In this document: piece after piece, positions 17,592 to 25,604 of the stretch
Position numbering within the stretch: position 1 is the first letter of the stretch
How the letters are laid out: the number at the start of each line of letters is the position of its first letter
Origin: an uncultured Lachnospiraceae bacterium
GTDB lineage: Bacteria > Bacillota > Clostridia > Lachnospirales > Lachnospiraceae
Assembly: GCA_910588215.1 (NCBI GenBank)
Contig: CAJUQJ010000017.1
Coordinates: 6,478 to 70,477 of the forward strand
Reading direction: 5' to 3'
DNA: 64,000 nt
Position numbers and translations under genes: made by a program
The notes under the pieces: generated by a model
Told to the model about the DNA's origin: nothing
Seen by the model: only the letters and a program-made list of their open reading frames with translations
The model's database searches: none

Positions 17592-18404
17592 GTGTATTAC
17601 AAATTGTATATTGACAGTGTTTTTATCCTGCAGACAGTGAGTAATCTGTATTTGCTGTCTCTGTCCGGGAGGGTTCTTGGATGTACTGCCACGCATCTGA
17701 GGATCTGGCTGGGAGCGGCAATGGGAGCAGCGATGCTCTGTGCGGCAGTCTTTGTGCCGGCAGGGCCGGTTTGGATCAGGATCTTAATAAGTGAACTACC
17801 TGTCAGTATGTGTATGCTACGTGTCGTCTATCGGATCGAACGTAGCAGAAATCTGATTCATGGAAGCCTGATCATGGCTGGCTGTGGCTTTTTTTCGGGC
17901 AGCATCATGATATGGATTCTTAACCGCTTCAGAATGATTCTAAGTGACGGAAACAGTATGATAATGACACTTGTGTCAGGCTATTTGGCATATTGCATTA
18001 TGAAGGGTGTCGTGAAAGGCTTTCAGTCCAGGAAGGAGAATTGTATACGGACTGTGTCCGTTTACATTCCGGAACTGCAGCAGAACATGCAAATACAGGC
18101 ATTTCTTGATACAGGCAATCATCTGGCAGATCCTGTCAGCGGGGCGCCGGTGTGTGTGGTCAGCAGAAGGCTGGCAGCAAAGATGCAGTCTTGCTTTAGG
18201 ACGGAGAAGTATCATGCTATTCCTTATAGGAGCGTCGGAAAGGAAAGCGGTATTCTGCATGCATATGAACTGCCAGAGTTGACCATAGAAGAACATGGAA
18301 GGAAGCTTAAGAAGGAACACGTTATCCTGGCAATTTGTGATGCAGGTATTTCGGAAGAGAGTGTATGTCAGATGATACTCCACCCCCGTTTATTAGAAAA
18401 CTAG
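17592..18404 (+). CDS. spoIIGA: Sigma-E processing peptidase SpoIIGA
   Basis: Membrane-bound aspartic protease that cleaves pro-sigma-E in the mother cell after asymmetric septation. The 270 residues have about five N-terminal membrane segments, then a cytoplasmic protease domain with the catalytic DTG motif (D173-T-G-N) and a LADPVSGAPV stretch after it. The GTG start at 17592 follows GGAGGTGA. Its stop codon overlaps the ribosome site of sigE, so the two are translationally close. Confidence 0.93.
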   Translation: MYYKLYIDSVFILQTVSNLYLLSLSGRVLGCTATHLRIWLGAAMGAAMLCAAVFVPAGPVWIRILISELPVSMCMLRVVYRIERSRNLIHGSLIMAGCGFFSGSIMIWILNRFRMILSDGNSMIMTLVSGYLAYCIMKGVVKGFQSRKENCIRTVSVYIPELQQNMQIQAFLDTGNHLADPVSGAPVCVVSRRLAAKMQSCFRTEKYHAIPYRSVGKESGILHAYELPELTIEEHGRKLKKEHVILAICDAGISEESVCQMILHPRLLEN

Positions 18405-18412
18405 GAGGATTG

Positions 18413-19156
18413 ATGATGGTTTTGAAAGTGGCATTTCCCGGCAAAGTACAGTTTAGGATGGTAAATAAAGATACCAGATTCCTTATGACGAAGCAGGGCG
18501 ATATTCATTACATAGGAGGGACGGAGGTGCTTCCACCGCCGCTCGAAAGTGAGAAAGAGAATGAAATTATAAGCGATCTTGGGACAGAGTATGAAGACGA
18601 GGCCAAGGCGATCCTGATAGAACATAACTTGAGATTGGTCGTGTATATTGCTAAGAAGTTTGATAATACAGGGGTGGGAGTGGAGGATCTGATCTCCATC
18701 GGTACGATTGGATTGATCAAATCCATCAATACCTTTAATCCCGGGAAGAACATAAAGCTGGCGACCTATGCGTCGAGGTGTATTGAGAATGAGATCTTAA
18801 TGTATTTGAGAAGAAACAGTAAGCATAAGATGGAAGTGTCCATCGATGAACCGCTCAATGTAGACTGGGACGGCAACGAACTTCTGCTCTCGGATATTCT
18901 GGGGACAGATGAGGATGTGATTTATAAGGACATTGAGAATGAAGTGGAGCGCAAGCTGTTGGTAAAGGCAATATCCAAGCTCTCAGAAAGAGAACAGACT
19001 ATCATAAGGCTGCGCTTTGGCTTGGGAAATGTGGACGGACAGGAACTGACACAGAAGGAGGTGGCTGAGCTTTTAGGAATTTCACAATCTTACATATCGC
19101 GTTTGGAGAAAAAGATCATGCGCAGGTTAAAGAAAGAAATGAGCAAGGAATCTTAG
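18413..19156 (+). CDS. sigE: Sporulation sigma factor SigE (pro-form)
   Basis: Mother-cell RNA polymerase sigma factor, made as an inactive precursor. The 247 residues have a pro-region of roughly 30 residues (VLKVAFPGKVQF and on), region 2 with NLRLVVYIAKKF, DLISIGTIGLIKSINTF and KLATYASRCIENEILM, and region 4 with the helix-turn-helix LTQKEVAELLGISQSYISRL. AGGAGG at 18403-18408 serves ATG 18413 or 18416; the ATG at 18365 is inside spoIIGA and is rejected. Substrate of SpoIIGA. Confidence 0.97.
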   Translation: MMVLKVAFPGKVQFRMVNKDTRFLMTKQGDIHYIGGTEVLPPPLESEKENEIISDLGTEYEDEAKAILIEHNLRLVVYIAKKFDNTGVGVEDLISIGTIGLIKSINTFNPGKNIKLATYASRCIENEILMYLRRNSKHKMEVSIDEPLNVDWDGNELLLSDILGTDEDVIYKDIENEVERKLLVKAISKLSEREQTIIRLRFGLGNVDGQELTQKEVAELLGISQSYISRLEKKIMRRLKKEMSKES

Positions 19157-19168
19157 CAAAAAGAAAGG

Positions 19169-19188
19169 AGCGGGCCGCACGGCCCGCT
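19169..19188 (-). terminator. GC-rich terminator between convergent sigE and sigG
   Basis: AGCGGGCC and GGCCCGCT form an 8-bp stem with a 4-base loop. Read on the minus strand it is followed by CCTTTCTTTTT, so it serves mainly sigG; for sigE the downstream side is not T-rich. Confidence 0.75.
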
Positions 19189-19226
19189 GAGCAACTTCTT
19201 TCGGCCATTCGGATTTGCCTGTATTG

Positions 19227-20006
19227 TTATGCGGTAAGGTACATGCGCATGGTCTTTAGTGCGTTCTTTTCCAGTCTGGATACCTGGGCCTGGGATATAC
19301 CGATCCTATCGGCTACTTCCATCTGTGTTTTACCTTCAAAGAAGCGCAGCGTGATGATTTCATGCTCCCGTTCACTGAGTTTCTTCATGGCTTCACTTAA
19401 AGAGATGTGCTCGACCCAGGTTTCCTCGCGGTTTTTCTTATCACTGATCTGATCCATTACGTAGAGTGTGTCACCGCCGTCGGTGTAGACCGGCTCATAA
19501 AGGCTCATAGGGCTTTGGATGGCATCCAGTGCGTAGACGATGTCTTCCTTTGCCACGCCGATCTCGGCGGCTATCTCCGTTACGGTGGGTTCTTTGGAAT
19601 TAATGCGGGTGAGATGTTCTTTGGCATAGATCGCTTTGTAGGCAGTATCTTTGAGGGAACGGGAAACGCGTATGCTGTTTGCGTCCCGCAGGTAACGTCT
19701 GATCTCGCCGACGATCATAGGAACCGCATACGTTGAGAATTTCACGTTGAGAGTGCTGTCGAAATTATCGATGGCCTTGATCAGACCGATGCAGCCGATC
19801 TGGAACAGATCGTCCACATTTTCATTACTGGAGTGAAAGCGCTTGATGACACTTAAGACAAGGCGCAGATTTCCATTGATATATTCTTTGCGGGCAGCTT
19901 CGTCACCGTTCCCAATTCTTTTGAACAATTCTTCTTTTTCTGCATTTTTTAAAAGCGGCAGCTTGGAAGTATTGACACCGCAGATTTCTACTTTACCCTG
20001 TACCAT
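19227..20006 (-). CDS. sigG: Forespore sigma factor SigG
   Basis: Late forespore RNA polymerase sigma factor. The 259 residues begin with the SigG hallmark KVEICGVNTSKLPLL, then NLRLVLSVIKRF, DLFQIGCIGLIKAIDNFD, KFSTYAVPMIVGEIRRYLRD in region 2, and a region 4 helix-turn-helix in GKTQMEVADRIGISQAQVSR. In Bacillus and many clostridia sigG follows sigE on the same strand; here it faces it. It has its own SigF/SigG-like promoter upstream. Confidence 0.97.
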   Translation of the reverse strand: MVQGKVEICGVNTSKLPLLKNAEKEELFKRIGNGDEAARKEYINGNLRLVLSVIKRFHSSNENVDDLFQIGCIGLIKAIDNFDSTLNVKFSTYAVPMIVGEIRRYLRDANSIRVSRSLKDTAYKAIYAKEHLTRINSKEPTVTEIAAEIGVAKEDIVYALDAIQSPMSLYEPVYTDGGDTLYVMDQISDKKNREETWVEHISLSEAMKKLSEREHEIITLRFFEGKTQMEVADRIGISQAQVSRLEKNALKTMRMYLTA

Positions 20007-20044
20007 AGTGATCCCCGTCCTTTCGGTGAAATATCTTTTCTTAC

Positions 20045-20074
20045 AAGGATGTACGAATCGTCAGGAATTATTCA
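20045..20074 (-). promoter_or_regulatory. SigF/SigG-type promoter of sigG
   Basis: On the minus strand TGAATA (plus-strand 20069-20074) is followed after 17 bp by CATCCTT (20045-20051), matching the forespore consensus TGAATA-N17-CATACTA at 11 of 13 positions. This fits SigF-driven, then autoregulated, sigG expression. Confidence 0.65.
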
Positions 20075-20213
20075 TGAAAAAATCAGGAAAAATCTTTGTA
20101 TATTATTTTACAAAATGACAATTTTTTGATACATTATTATGAGAAGTATGAAAGAATACCTTTTTTGTGAGTGTAAAGGGATCATAAGGGGAATGGGACG
20201 AGGTGAGAAAGAC

Positions 20214-21260
20214 ATGATATGTACGAAATGCGGCGCACGCTTGATGGAGACCGATCAATTTTGCCCGAAATGCGGCGCCAAAGTAGTCAAAGCAATAAAG
20301 GAGAAGAGATGTACGGAATGCGGTGAGATTTTGCGTGACGGTGTGAAGTTTTGCCCCGGATGCGGCCGGGCGGTTGGCGGTAAGAGCAGCAGACCGGTGG
20401 TATCGGATGAGACATTGGATATTCCCATCGAGGCGATCGAGAGAAATATCCTCACGGAAACGGCGGCGGAGATCAAGAAGGAGCGCAGAACGGAATCCGG
20501 GTCCAGGAAACAGGCATCGGTGAAGGAGGCGCCTGCAAGGCGTACCACATCGGGAAATCCGAAAGAGAGAGGAAGAGCGGCCACGGGTGAAGTAGCCGGA
20601 GGTACACAGACAAGAAGAGCGGCAGACGCTGTCCCGGTAAGGAAATCGGCTGGGACGGGCAGTGATTTCGAAGAGATAAGGCCGAAGAAAAGGTCTTTTG
20701 TACCGGCGCCTCCTCCGCGTAAGAAGCAGCCTGTCTACCGAGAGGAAGAGTGGGAAGAGGATGACTGGGACGAAGAGGAAGATTGGGACGACGACGATTG
20801 GGATGATGAAGAAGACGGTGAAGGGATTGACGTGATCACGATCATGACGGTAGTGGTCGGCTGTGTTCTTTTGATCGTTGTAGCTTTTCTCGGCTACCAG
20901 CTGTTACGGCAGTATCTGCCCAAGAATTATGACAGAGCGGCGGAGGAACAGGAAGAACAGCAGCAGGAACAGGAACAGCAGGAAGGGCAGGAGAGTCAGG
21001 AGACACTCGACCAGGAAGAAGAGACGAGTGACAGCCGGGAACAGGCCGGGGTATCCGGTGGAATATCCGAACTTATGATCGTATCTAATGTGAATGTGCG
21101 TGACCAGCCGAGTACTACCGACACCAATGTCCTGAAGGTAGCGAAGGCGGGAGAGACTTACGTCTGTAACGGCTATACAGAAGACGGTGCATGGTATGAG
21201 ATCGTTCTCGAAGACGGAACGGTCGGGTATGTGTTCCATGAGTATATTTCCGTTGAGTAG
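20214..21260 (+). CDS. Zinc-ribbon membrane protein with extracellular SH3 domain
   Basis: Predicted 348 residues. Two short zinc ribbons lie at the cytoplasmic N-terminus (CTKCG...CPKCG, CTECG...CPGCG). A long basic/Ala-rich then very acidic linker (repeats of WDEEEDWDDDDWDDEED type) leads to one membrane segment near residues 228-250, a Gln/Glu-rich stalk, and a C-terminal bacterial SH3 domain (VNVRDQPSTTDTNVLKVAKAG), which usually binds cell-wall peptides. ATG 20214 follows AGGTGA by 7 bases; an earlier in-frame ATG at 20139 is less likely. Role unknown; the topology suggests linking an intracellular process to the wall. Confidence 0.8.
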   Translation: MICTKCGARLMETDQFCPKCGAKVVKAIKEKRCTECGEILRDGVKFCPGCGRAVGGKSSRPVVSDETLDIPIEAIERNILTETAAEIKKERRTESGSRKQASVKEAPARRTTSGNPKERGRAATGEVAGGTQTRRAADAVPVRKSAGTGSDFEEIRPKKRSFVPAPPPRKKQPVYREEEWEEDDWDEEEDWDDDDWDDEEDGEGIDVITIMTVVVGCVLLIVVAFLGYQLLRQYLPKNYDRAAEEQEEQQQEQEQQEGQESQETLDQEEETSDSREQAGVSGGISELMIVSNVNVRDQPSTTDTNVLKVAKAGETYVCNGYTEDGAWYEIVLEDGTVGYVFHEYISVE

Positions 21261-21349
21261 AGAGGACAAACGTTACCATAAGAGGGATTAGGCTGTAAAT
21301 AGCAATTTCGGAACCGAAGGGATAAAGAGACTTAAAGATTGAACTGTTA

Positions 21350-21409
21350 TGAATAGGAACCTTTTTACGGGCATATGCATTTAATAATAAAAAGCCCGGA
21401 GAGGTTCCT
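21350..21409 (+). promoter_or_regulatory. Hairpin over the YlmC-like ribosome site, with possible forespore promoter
   Basis: AGGAACC (21355-21361) and CGGGC (21368-21372) pair with GCCCG (21394-21398) and GGTTCCT (21403-21409), enclosing the ribosome site GGAGAGG directly before ATG 21410. TGAATA at 21350 and CATATGC at 21372 (16-bp spacer) resemble a SigF/SigG promoter, weakly. The two readings exclude each other in part, since a start site here would leave the 5' arm out of the mRNA. Confidence 0.45.
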
Positions 21410-21643
21410 ATGTTATTTTCGGAATTAAAGAAAAAAGAAGTGATCAATCTGAAAAACTGTCAGAAATTAGGCAGAGTGAGTGATTTTGAGTTTGATGAAT
21501 GTACCGGACAGATTTTTAAACTGATTATTCCGGGAGAGAATAAATGGTGTGGTCTGTTTGGAAGCGATTCAAATTATGTTATCTGCTATAAAGATATTAA
21601 GCAGATTGGACCGGATATCATTATTGTGGATATTTGTGTATAG
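21410..21643 (+). CDS. YlmC/YmxH family sporulation protein
   Basis: A 77-residue protein with a PRC-barrel-like fold pattern: LKKKEVINLKNCQKLGRVSDFEFDECTGQI followed by a KLIIPGENKW strand and a C-terminal IKQIGPDIIIVDI. This matches the small YlmC/YmxH family found in endospore formers; biochemical function is not known. The ATG directly follows a hairpin that covers the ribosome site. Confidence 0.85.
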   Translation: MLFSELKKKEVINLKNCQKLGRVSDFEFDECTGQIFKLIIPGENKWCGLFGSDSNYVICYKDIKQIGPDIIIVDICV

Positions 21644-21671
21644 ATTTATGTATAGATTTCTTTGAAAATAG

Positions 21672-21700
21672 TTGACATAATTAATGTATTCACCTATAAT
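21672..21700 (+). promoter_or_regulatory. Consensus sigma-A promoter of nrdR
   Basis: TTGACA at 21672-21677, 17-bp spacer, TATAAT at 21695-21700: a perfect consensus match on both boxes, about 90 bp before nrdR. Confidence 0.9.
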
Positions 21701-21790
21701 AACAGTAGTTTGTTATAGTCAGATGTGCTGTTTGGACAGCACTTTGTGATGTGCGATGATCGAATGATTGACATTAAGGAGGACATCCTG

Positions 21791-22243
21791 ATGAAATGCC
21801 CATTTTGCGGACATGAGAATACGAGAGTGATTGACAGCCGGCCGGCGGAGGAGAACAACTCTATCCGCAGACGGCGTGTTTGTGACGAGTGTGACAAGCG
21901 TTTTACCACCTATGAGAAGGTGGAGACGATTCCGCTCATCATCATTAAGAAGGATGATAACAGGGAGACTTATGACAGATCCAAGATCGAGGCAGGTGTA
22001 TTACGCGCCTGTCATAAGCGGCCGATCAGTGCCAACCGGATCAACCAATTGGTAGATGAGGTAGAGACGGAGATCTTCAATATGGAGGAGAAAGAGATAC
22101 CCAGCCAGGTGGTAGGGGAGATCGTTATGAACAAGTTGAAGGATTTAGAGGCGGTGGCCTATGTAAGGTTTGCGTCTGTATACCGTGAATTTAAAGATAT
22201 CAATACCTTTATGGATGAACTTAAGAAAGTACTGGAGAATTAG
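21791..22243 (+). CDS. nrdR: Transcriptional repressor NrdR
   Basis: Zinc-ribbon/ATP-cone repressor of ribonucleotide reductase genes that senses ATP/dATP. The 150 residues begin MKCPFCGHENTRVIDSR; the zinc ribbon cysteines are CPFC and CDEC. The ATP-cone spans about residues 49-139. ATG 21791 follows AGGAGGACATCCTG; longer in-frame starts upstream would spoil the conserved N-terminus. A consensus promoter drives it. Confidence 0.97.
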   Translation: MKCPFCGHENTRVIDSRPAEENNSIRRRRVCDECDKRFTTYEKVETIPLIIIKKDDNRETYDRSKIEAGVLRACHKRPISANRINQLVDEVETEIFNMEEKEIPSQVVGEIVMNKLKDLEAVAYVRFASVYREFKDINTFMDELKKVLEN

Positions 22244-22304
22244 TGATTAGGATGGCATGGTGCGTTAAGAAGCCGACATGCGGATTAAGATACAGGGAGT
22301 TTAT

Positions 22305-22574
22305 ATGAAAGAACAGGAAAAAGAAATTGTGGCAAGAGCAAGTGTACCGATGACGGTAGCCAATGGTTTCCGATGGTTTTTTATGATCATAGCGCTGTTG
22401 ATCTTATTGGTTCTCTTTTTTGGGAATAAGATATGGGAGGAAGCAGAGTGGTATATTGCTTTTTCCGGTAAGGCGTACGCCTTTTTATTATGGGATATTG
22501 CGCTTATGCTGTTCAGTAGTATCGTACGCATCCTGTTTGCGGCGCGGTATAACAGGATCGTTAAGAAGTTGTGA
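22305..22574 (+). CDS. Small two-segment membrane protein, unknown
   Basis: About 89 residues with two hydrophobic segments (WFFMIIALLILLVLFF and AYAFLLWDIALMLFSSIVRILF) flanked by charged ends. No family recognised. ATG 22305 has GGGAG at suitable distance; an in-frame ATG at 22278 would add nine residues. It lies 60 bp after nrdR and may be cotranscribed. Confidence 0.6.
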   Translation: MKEQEKEIVARASVPMTVANGFRWFFMIIALLILLVLFFGNKIWEEAEWYIAFSGKAYAFLLWDIALMLFSSIVRILFAARYNRIVKKL

Positions 22575-22587
22575 GTATAGTTTTCGG

Positions 22588-22622
22588 ATCCCCTTGCATA
22601 ATTGTGAGGGGATTTGTTATGA
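22588..22622 (+). terminator. Probable terminator
   Basis: ATCCCCT (22588-22594) pairs with AGGGGAT (22607-22613), followed by TTGTTAT. A modest stem ending the nrdR unit. Confidence 0.55.
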
Positions 22623-22663
22623 TAGGGGAAGAAAATCATGAGCCGTAAAGACGAAAGAAGGGG

Positions 22664-22785
22664 AAAGATTGAAAATTAAAATTTTCAATCGCGAGATTTG
22701 TGTCTGCGCGTTGCTTGCCACAAACTCGTTTCATGCGACGTCTCAACATAGTTGAGACAAAAGCAGCGCAGAAATGGAGGAAACG
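22664..22785 (+). repeat. Hairpin cassette ending in a ribosome site (copy 1)
   Basis: Consecutive self-complementary stretches: GATTGAAAATT/AATTTTCAATC, then CGAGATTTGTG...CACAAACTCG, then GTCTCAAC/GTTGAGAC, ending GCGCAGAAATGGAGG, which is the ribosome site of the next gene. Related cassettes lie at 23360-23448, 24902-25071 and 33428-33495. Confidence 0.6.
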
Positions 22786-23304
22786 ATGGCATTTTTGGAA
22801 CGATTTTATCCGGATCATTATCTGGACTCTGCTTACGAGATAGATTTCGAGCGATTATATGAGGATGGGTACCGGGGGGTGATCTTTGACATCGATAATA
22901 CGCTGGTGCCACATGGGGCTCCGGCGGATCGACGCAGTATCGCGCTTTTCAAGAGATTGCGGGAGATTGGCTATGAGAGTGTGTTGTTGTCCAACAATAA
23001 GAAGCCTCGGGTGAAAATGTTTAGTGACGCAGTGGGTTCTCATTATATCTATAAAGCAGGAAAGCCGTCTCCAAGGAACTACAGGGAAGCCATGAGACTC
23101 ATGCATACCGGCCCGGAGACGACGATGTTTGTAGGAGATCAGCTTTTTACGGATGTATGGGGAGCGAAGAAGGCAGGAATCAAGACCTGGCTGGTGAAGC
23201 CGATCCATCCGAAGGAGGAGATACAGATCGTATTGAAACGGAGGCTGGAATGGATCGTACTGTTCTTCTACAGACGTTCAAAGGGGCGGTATAGTGATCT
23301 TTGA
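22786..23304 (+). CDS. YqeG family HAD-IIIA phosphatase
   Basis: A 172-residue haloacid-dehalogenase superfamily protein. The catalytic motif I is FDIDNTLVPHGAP; motif II is SNNKKPRV; a Lys in AGKPSPRNY and the acidic motif in MFVGDQLFTDVWGAKKAG complete the set. The substrate is unknown; the family is common next to aroE in Firmicutes. ATG 22786 follows GGAGG by 5 bases, chosen over an in-frame ATG at 22774. Confidence 0.92.
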   Translation: MAFLERFYPDHYLDSAYEIDFERLYEDGYRGVIFDIDNTLVPHGAPADRRSIALFKRLREIGYESVLLSNNKKPRVKMFSDAVGSHYIYKAGKPSPRNYREAMRLMHTGPETTMFVGDQLFTDVWGAKKAGIKTWLVKPIHPKEEIQIVLKRRLEWIVLFFYRRSKGRYSDL

Positions 23305-23359
23305 AGTGCTGTTTGGATCGGAGCATGATACCTGAGTCCTGGTCTATATGGGAGTTCGT

Positions 23360-23448
23360 GTTGAAGCGTTCCGAACTCCTTGCGCGCAGAGCAGAATTTG
23401 AGATGCTGGCTGCGTTCTTTGAGAAAACGCTTTGGAATCGAGGAAAGT
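23360..23448 (+). repeat. Degenerate hairpin cassette before aroE (copy 2)
   Basis: Contains GGAGTTCG...CGAACTCC as a stem, then GCGCAGAGCAGAAT and an ending GCTTTGGAATCGAGGAAAGT before the aroE ATG. The ending is a diverged form of GCTTCGGAATGGAGGTAAA seen in the other copies. Confidence 0.45.
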
Positions 23449-24318
23449 ATGGAAATAAACGGAAGAACAAGCGTCTGTGGTCTGATTGGTCATCCTGTGG
23501 AGCATACATTGTCTCCTGTCATACATAATACACTGGCAAGTCTGCTGGGGCATGATCTGGTATATGTACCGTTTCCAGTGGAACCTGGCAGGGTAGCAGA
23601 TGCGATCAAGGGAGCGGATGCGCTGCAGGTTTTGGGGCTGAATGTGACGGTGCCATATAAGAGTGCGGTGCTGGATTTACTGGCAGAGATCGATACATTG
23701 GCCGGAAATATCGGTGCAGTGAATACGCTGGTCAGGACAAAGTCCGGCTACAAGGGATACAATACCGATATGGAAGGGCTGTACCGAGCCATGCAGATTG
23801 AAGGAATTAAGATTGAGAAGGAACGGATCATCCTTCTGGGAGCAGGCGGTGCGGCAAGGGCAGTGGCGCATTTATGTGCACTGAAGGGAGCGGATACAGT
23901 ATATATGTTAAACCGGACTCTGGACAAGGCAGAGCAGGTGGCGGAGGAAGTAAACGGTGTGGCAGGAAGGCAAGTAGTGTGCCCGATGCTGCTGCAAGAA
24001 TATACCAGGATCCCGGACGGACAGTATCTGGCAGTGCAGGGGACTTCAGTAGGCCTGGCGCCTCATGACGACAGAGTAGTCATTTCCGATCCGGCCTTTT
24101 ATGAAAAGATCCACACGGGCTTTGACTTGATCTATAACCCTTGGGAAACCAGATTTATGCAGCTTGTGACAGCGCACGGCGGTAGAGCGTATAACGGGCT
24201 GAAGATGCTTCTGTATCAAGGGATCATCGCCTATGAACTGTGGAATGATGTGCAGGTAAAAGAGCAGGATGCACAGATCATCTATGAGAGATTAGAGACA
24301 CAATTCAGAAAGAGCTGA
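23449..24318 (+). CDS. aroE: Shikimate dehydrogenase
   Basis: Reduces 3-dehydroshikimate to shikimate with NADPH in the common aromatic pathway. The 289 residues show the N-terminal substrate site GHPVEHTLSPVIHN, the catalytic Lys in NVTVPYKSAVL, NTDMEG, and the Rossmann loop LGAGGAARAVA. The C-terminal helix has NGLKMLLYQG. The start at ATG 23449 follows GAGGAAAGT; an ORF extending to 23380 lies in the repeat cassette. First of three shikimate genes in a row. Confidence 0.96.
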   Translation: MEINGRTSVCGLIGHPVEHTLSPVIHNTLASLLGHDLVYVPFPVEPGRVADAIKGADALQVLGLNVTVPYKSAVLDLLAEIDTLAGNIGAVNTLVRTKSGYKGYNTDMEGLYRAMQIEGIKIEKERIILLGAGGAARAVAHLCALKGADTVYMLNRTLDKAEQVAEEVNGVAGRQVVCPMLLQEYTRIPDGQYLAVQGTSVGLAPHDDRVVISDPAFYEKIHTGFDLIYNPWETRFMQLVTAHGGRAYNGLKMLLYQGIIAYELWNDVQVKEQDAQIIYERLETQFRKS

Positions 24319-24370
24319 ACGCTGATGAGAAATCAGGCAAGACAACAGATAAAGGAGCTTTATATTACGG

Positions 24371-24901
24371 ATGGGAAATGTGATATTGATCGGTTTCATG
24401 GGCTGCGGAAAGACGACGGTCGGGCTCAGGCTGTCTTACCGGCTGAGGAAACCGGTCACGGACACGGATAAAGAAATCGAGAGAGAGGAAAAGCGTTCTA
24501 TAGCAGATATTTTTGCTTCGGATGGTGAAGAATATTTCAGAAGAAAAGAAACGGAATGTCTGCGTAAACTGATAAAGAGTGTGCGAAATCACATCGTATC
24601 AGTGGGAGGCGGGCTTCCGATGAGAGAAGTGAACCGAGAACTGCTGCATGAGTTGGGGCAGGTATTTTATTTGCGGGCCAAAGCGGAGACGATCTATGAG
24701 AGATTGCAGGGGGATACAACAAGGCCGCTTTTACAGTGCAGCGACCCACAGGAGAAGATAAGGGTTTTGATGGAGCAGCGGGATCAACATTACAAAGATG
24801 CTGCAGATGTGATCATTCAGGTGGATGGTAAAAGCTTTGAGCAGATTTTGAATGAGATAGAGGCACTGCACCATAACAGAACGATAGGAAGAACAAACTG
24901 A
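24371..24901 (+). CDS. aroK: Shikimate kinase
   Basis: Phosphorylates shikimate at the 3-hydroxyl with ATP. The 176 residues have the Walker A loop GFMGCGKTTVG at residues 8-18, DTDKEIE binding shikimate, FRRKETE, and VSVGGGLPM with the conserved GGG. The lid region is GDTTRPLL. It lies 50 bp after aroE. Confidence 0.95.
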   Translation: MGNVILIGFMGCGKTTVGLRLSYRLRKPVTDTDKEIEREEKRSIADIFASDGEEYFRRKETECLRKLIKSVRNHIVSVGGGLPMREVNRELLHELGQVFYLRAKAETIYERLQGDTTRPLLQCSDPQEKIRVLMEQRDQHYKDAADVIIQVDGKSFEQILNEIEALHHNRTIGRTN

Positions 24902-25071
24902 ACAAATTCCGCATAACGCTTCGGAATGGAGGTAAGGTTGAAAAATCACACTGATGTGCTGATTTTTCAACTGCGAGTTTTTGCCGGATCCACAAACTCG
25001 AGATCGCAGAGCCAAAGTTGAAATTTGGCTCGCGGCCTTCGCAAAAGAACTGCTTCGGCATGGAGGTAAAG
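24902..25071 (+). repeat. Hairpin cassette before aroQ (copy 3)
   Basis: Begins with a first ending-like motif (GCTTCGGAATGGAGGTAAGG at 24919-24938), then GTTGAAAAATCA/TGATTTTTCAAC, CGAGTTTTTG...CACAAACTCG, GAGCCAAA/TTTGGCTC, and ends CTGCTTCGGCATGGAGGTAAAG before ATG 25072. The doubled ending suggests one cassette inserted next to another. Confidence 0.6.
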
Positions 25072-25506
25072 ATGAAAATATTAGTGATCAACGGGCCGAA
25101 TATCAATTTTCTTGGAATCAGGGAAAAGGGTGTTTATGGGACGAGAAATTATGACGATCTTTTGCACATGATCGCAGAGAAGGGACAGAGCGAGAACTGT
25201 ACGATCGAGGTGTTTCAGAGTAATCACGAAGGGGCGATCATTGACCGGATCCAGGATTCTTATTTCGACGGTACGGAAGGGATCGTGATCAATCCCGGGG
25301 CGTATACACATTACAGCTATGCGATCCGGGATGCACTGGCCAGCATCACGGTACCTAAAGTAGAGATTCATATTTCTAATATCATGGAGCGGGAGGAGTT
25401 CCGGAGAGTTTCGGTTACGGCTCCGGCATGTGACAGGCAGATCTACGGAAAAGGGCTGGATGGATATTTGATGGCTATAGATCATATATTAGCGCTACAT
25501 CCATAA
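25072..25506 (+). CDS. aroQ: Type II 3-dehydroquinate dehydratase
   Basis: Dehydrates 3-dehydroquinate to 3-dehydroshikimate; type II enzymes form dodecamers. The 144 residues have the family start ILVINGPNINFLGIREKGVYG, with the catalytic Tyr, then QSNHEGAIIDRIQ, NPGAYTHYSYAIRDA and the catalytic His in EIHISNI. ATG 25072 follows GGAGG in the cassette end; a start at 25018 would be inside the repeat. Confidence 0.96.
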   Translation: MKILVINGPNINFLGIREKGVYGTRNYDDLLHMIAEKGQSENCTIEVFQSNHEGAIIDRIQDSYFDGTEGIVINPGAYTHYSYAIRDALASITVPKVEIHISNIMEREEFRRVSVTAPACDRQIYGKGLDGYLMAIDHILALHP

Positions 25507-25604
25507 AAGTTTTTGTCTTTTTTTGGGAAAGAGGTTGAAAAATAAGACTTTATAGTATAAACTAAGTAAGAATTATATTTGTGAAAAATTAGGAGGATTG
25601 TTTT

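Noticed and set aside
25534..25560. TTGAAA...TATAAA before efp as a promoter
   Set aside because: The spacer is only 15 bp; plausible but not strong enough to list.
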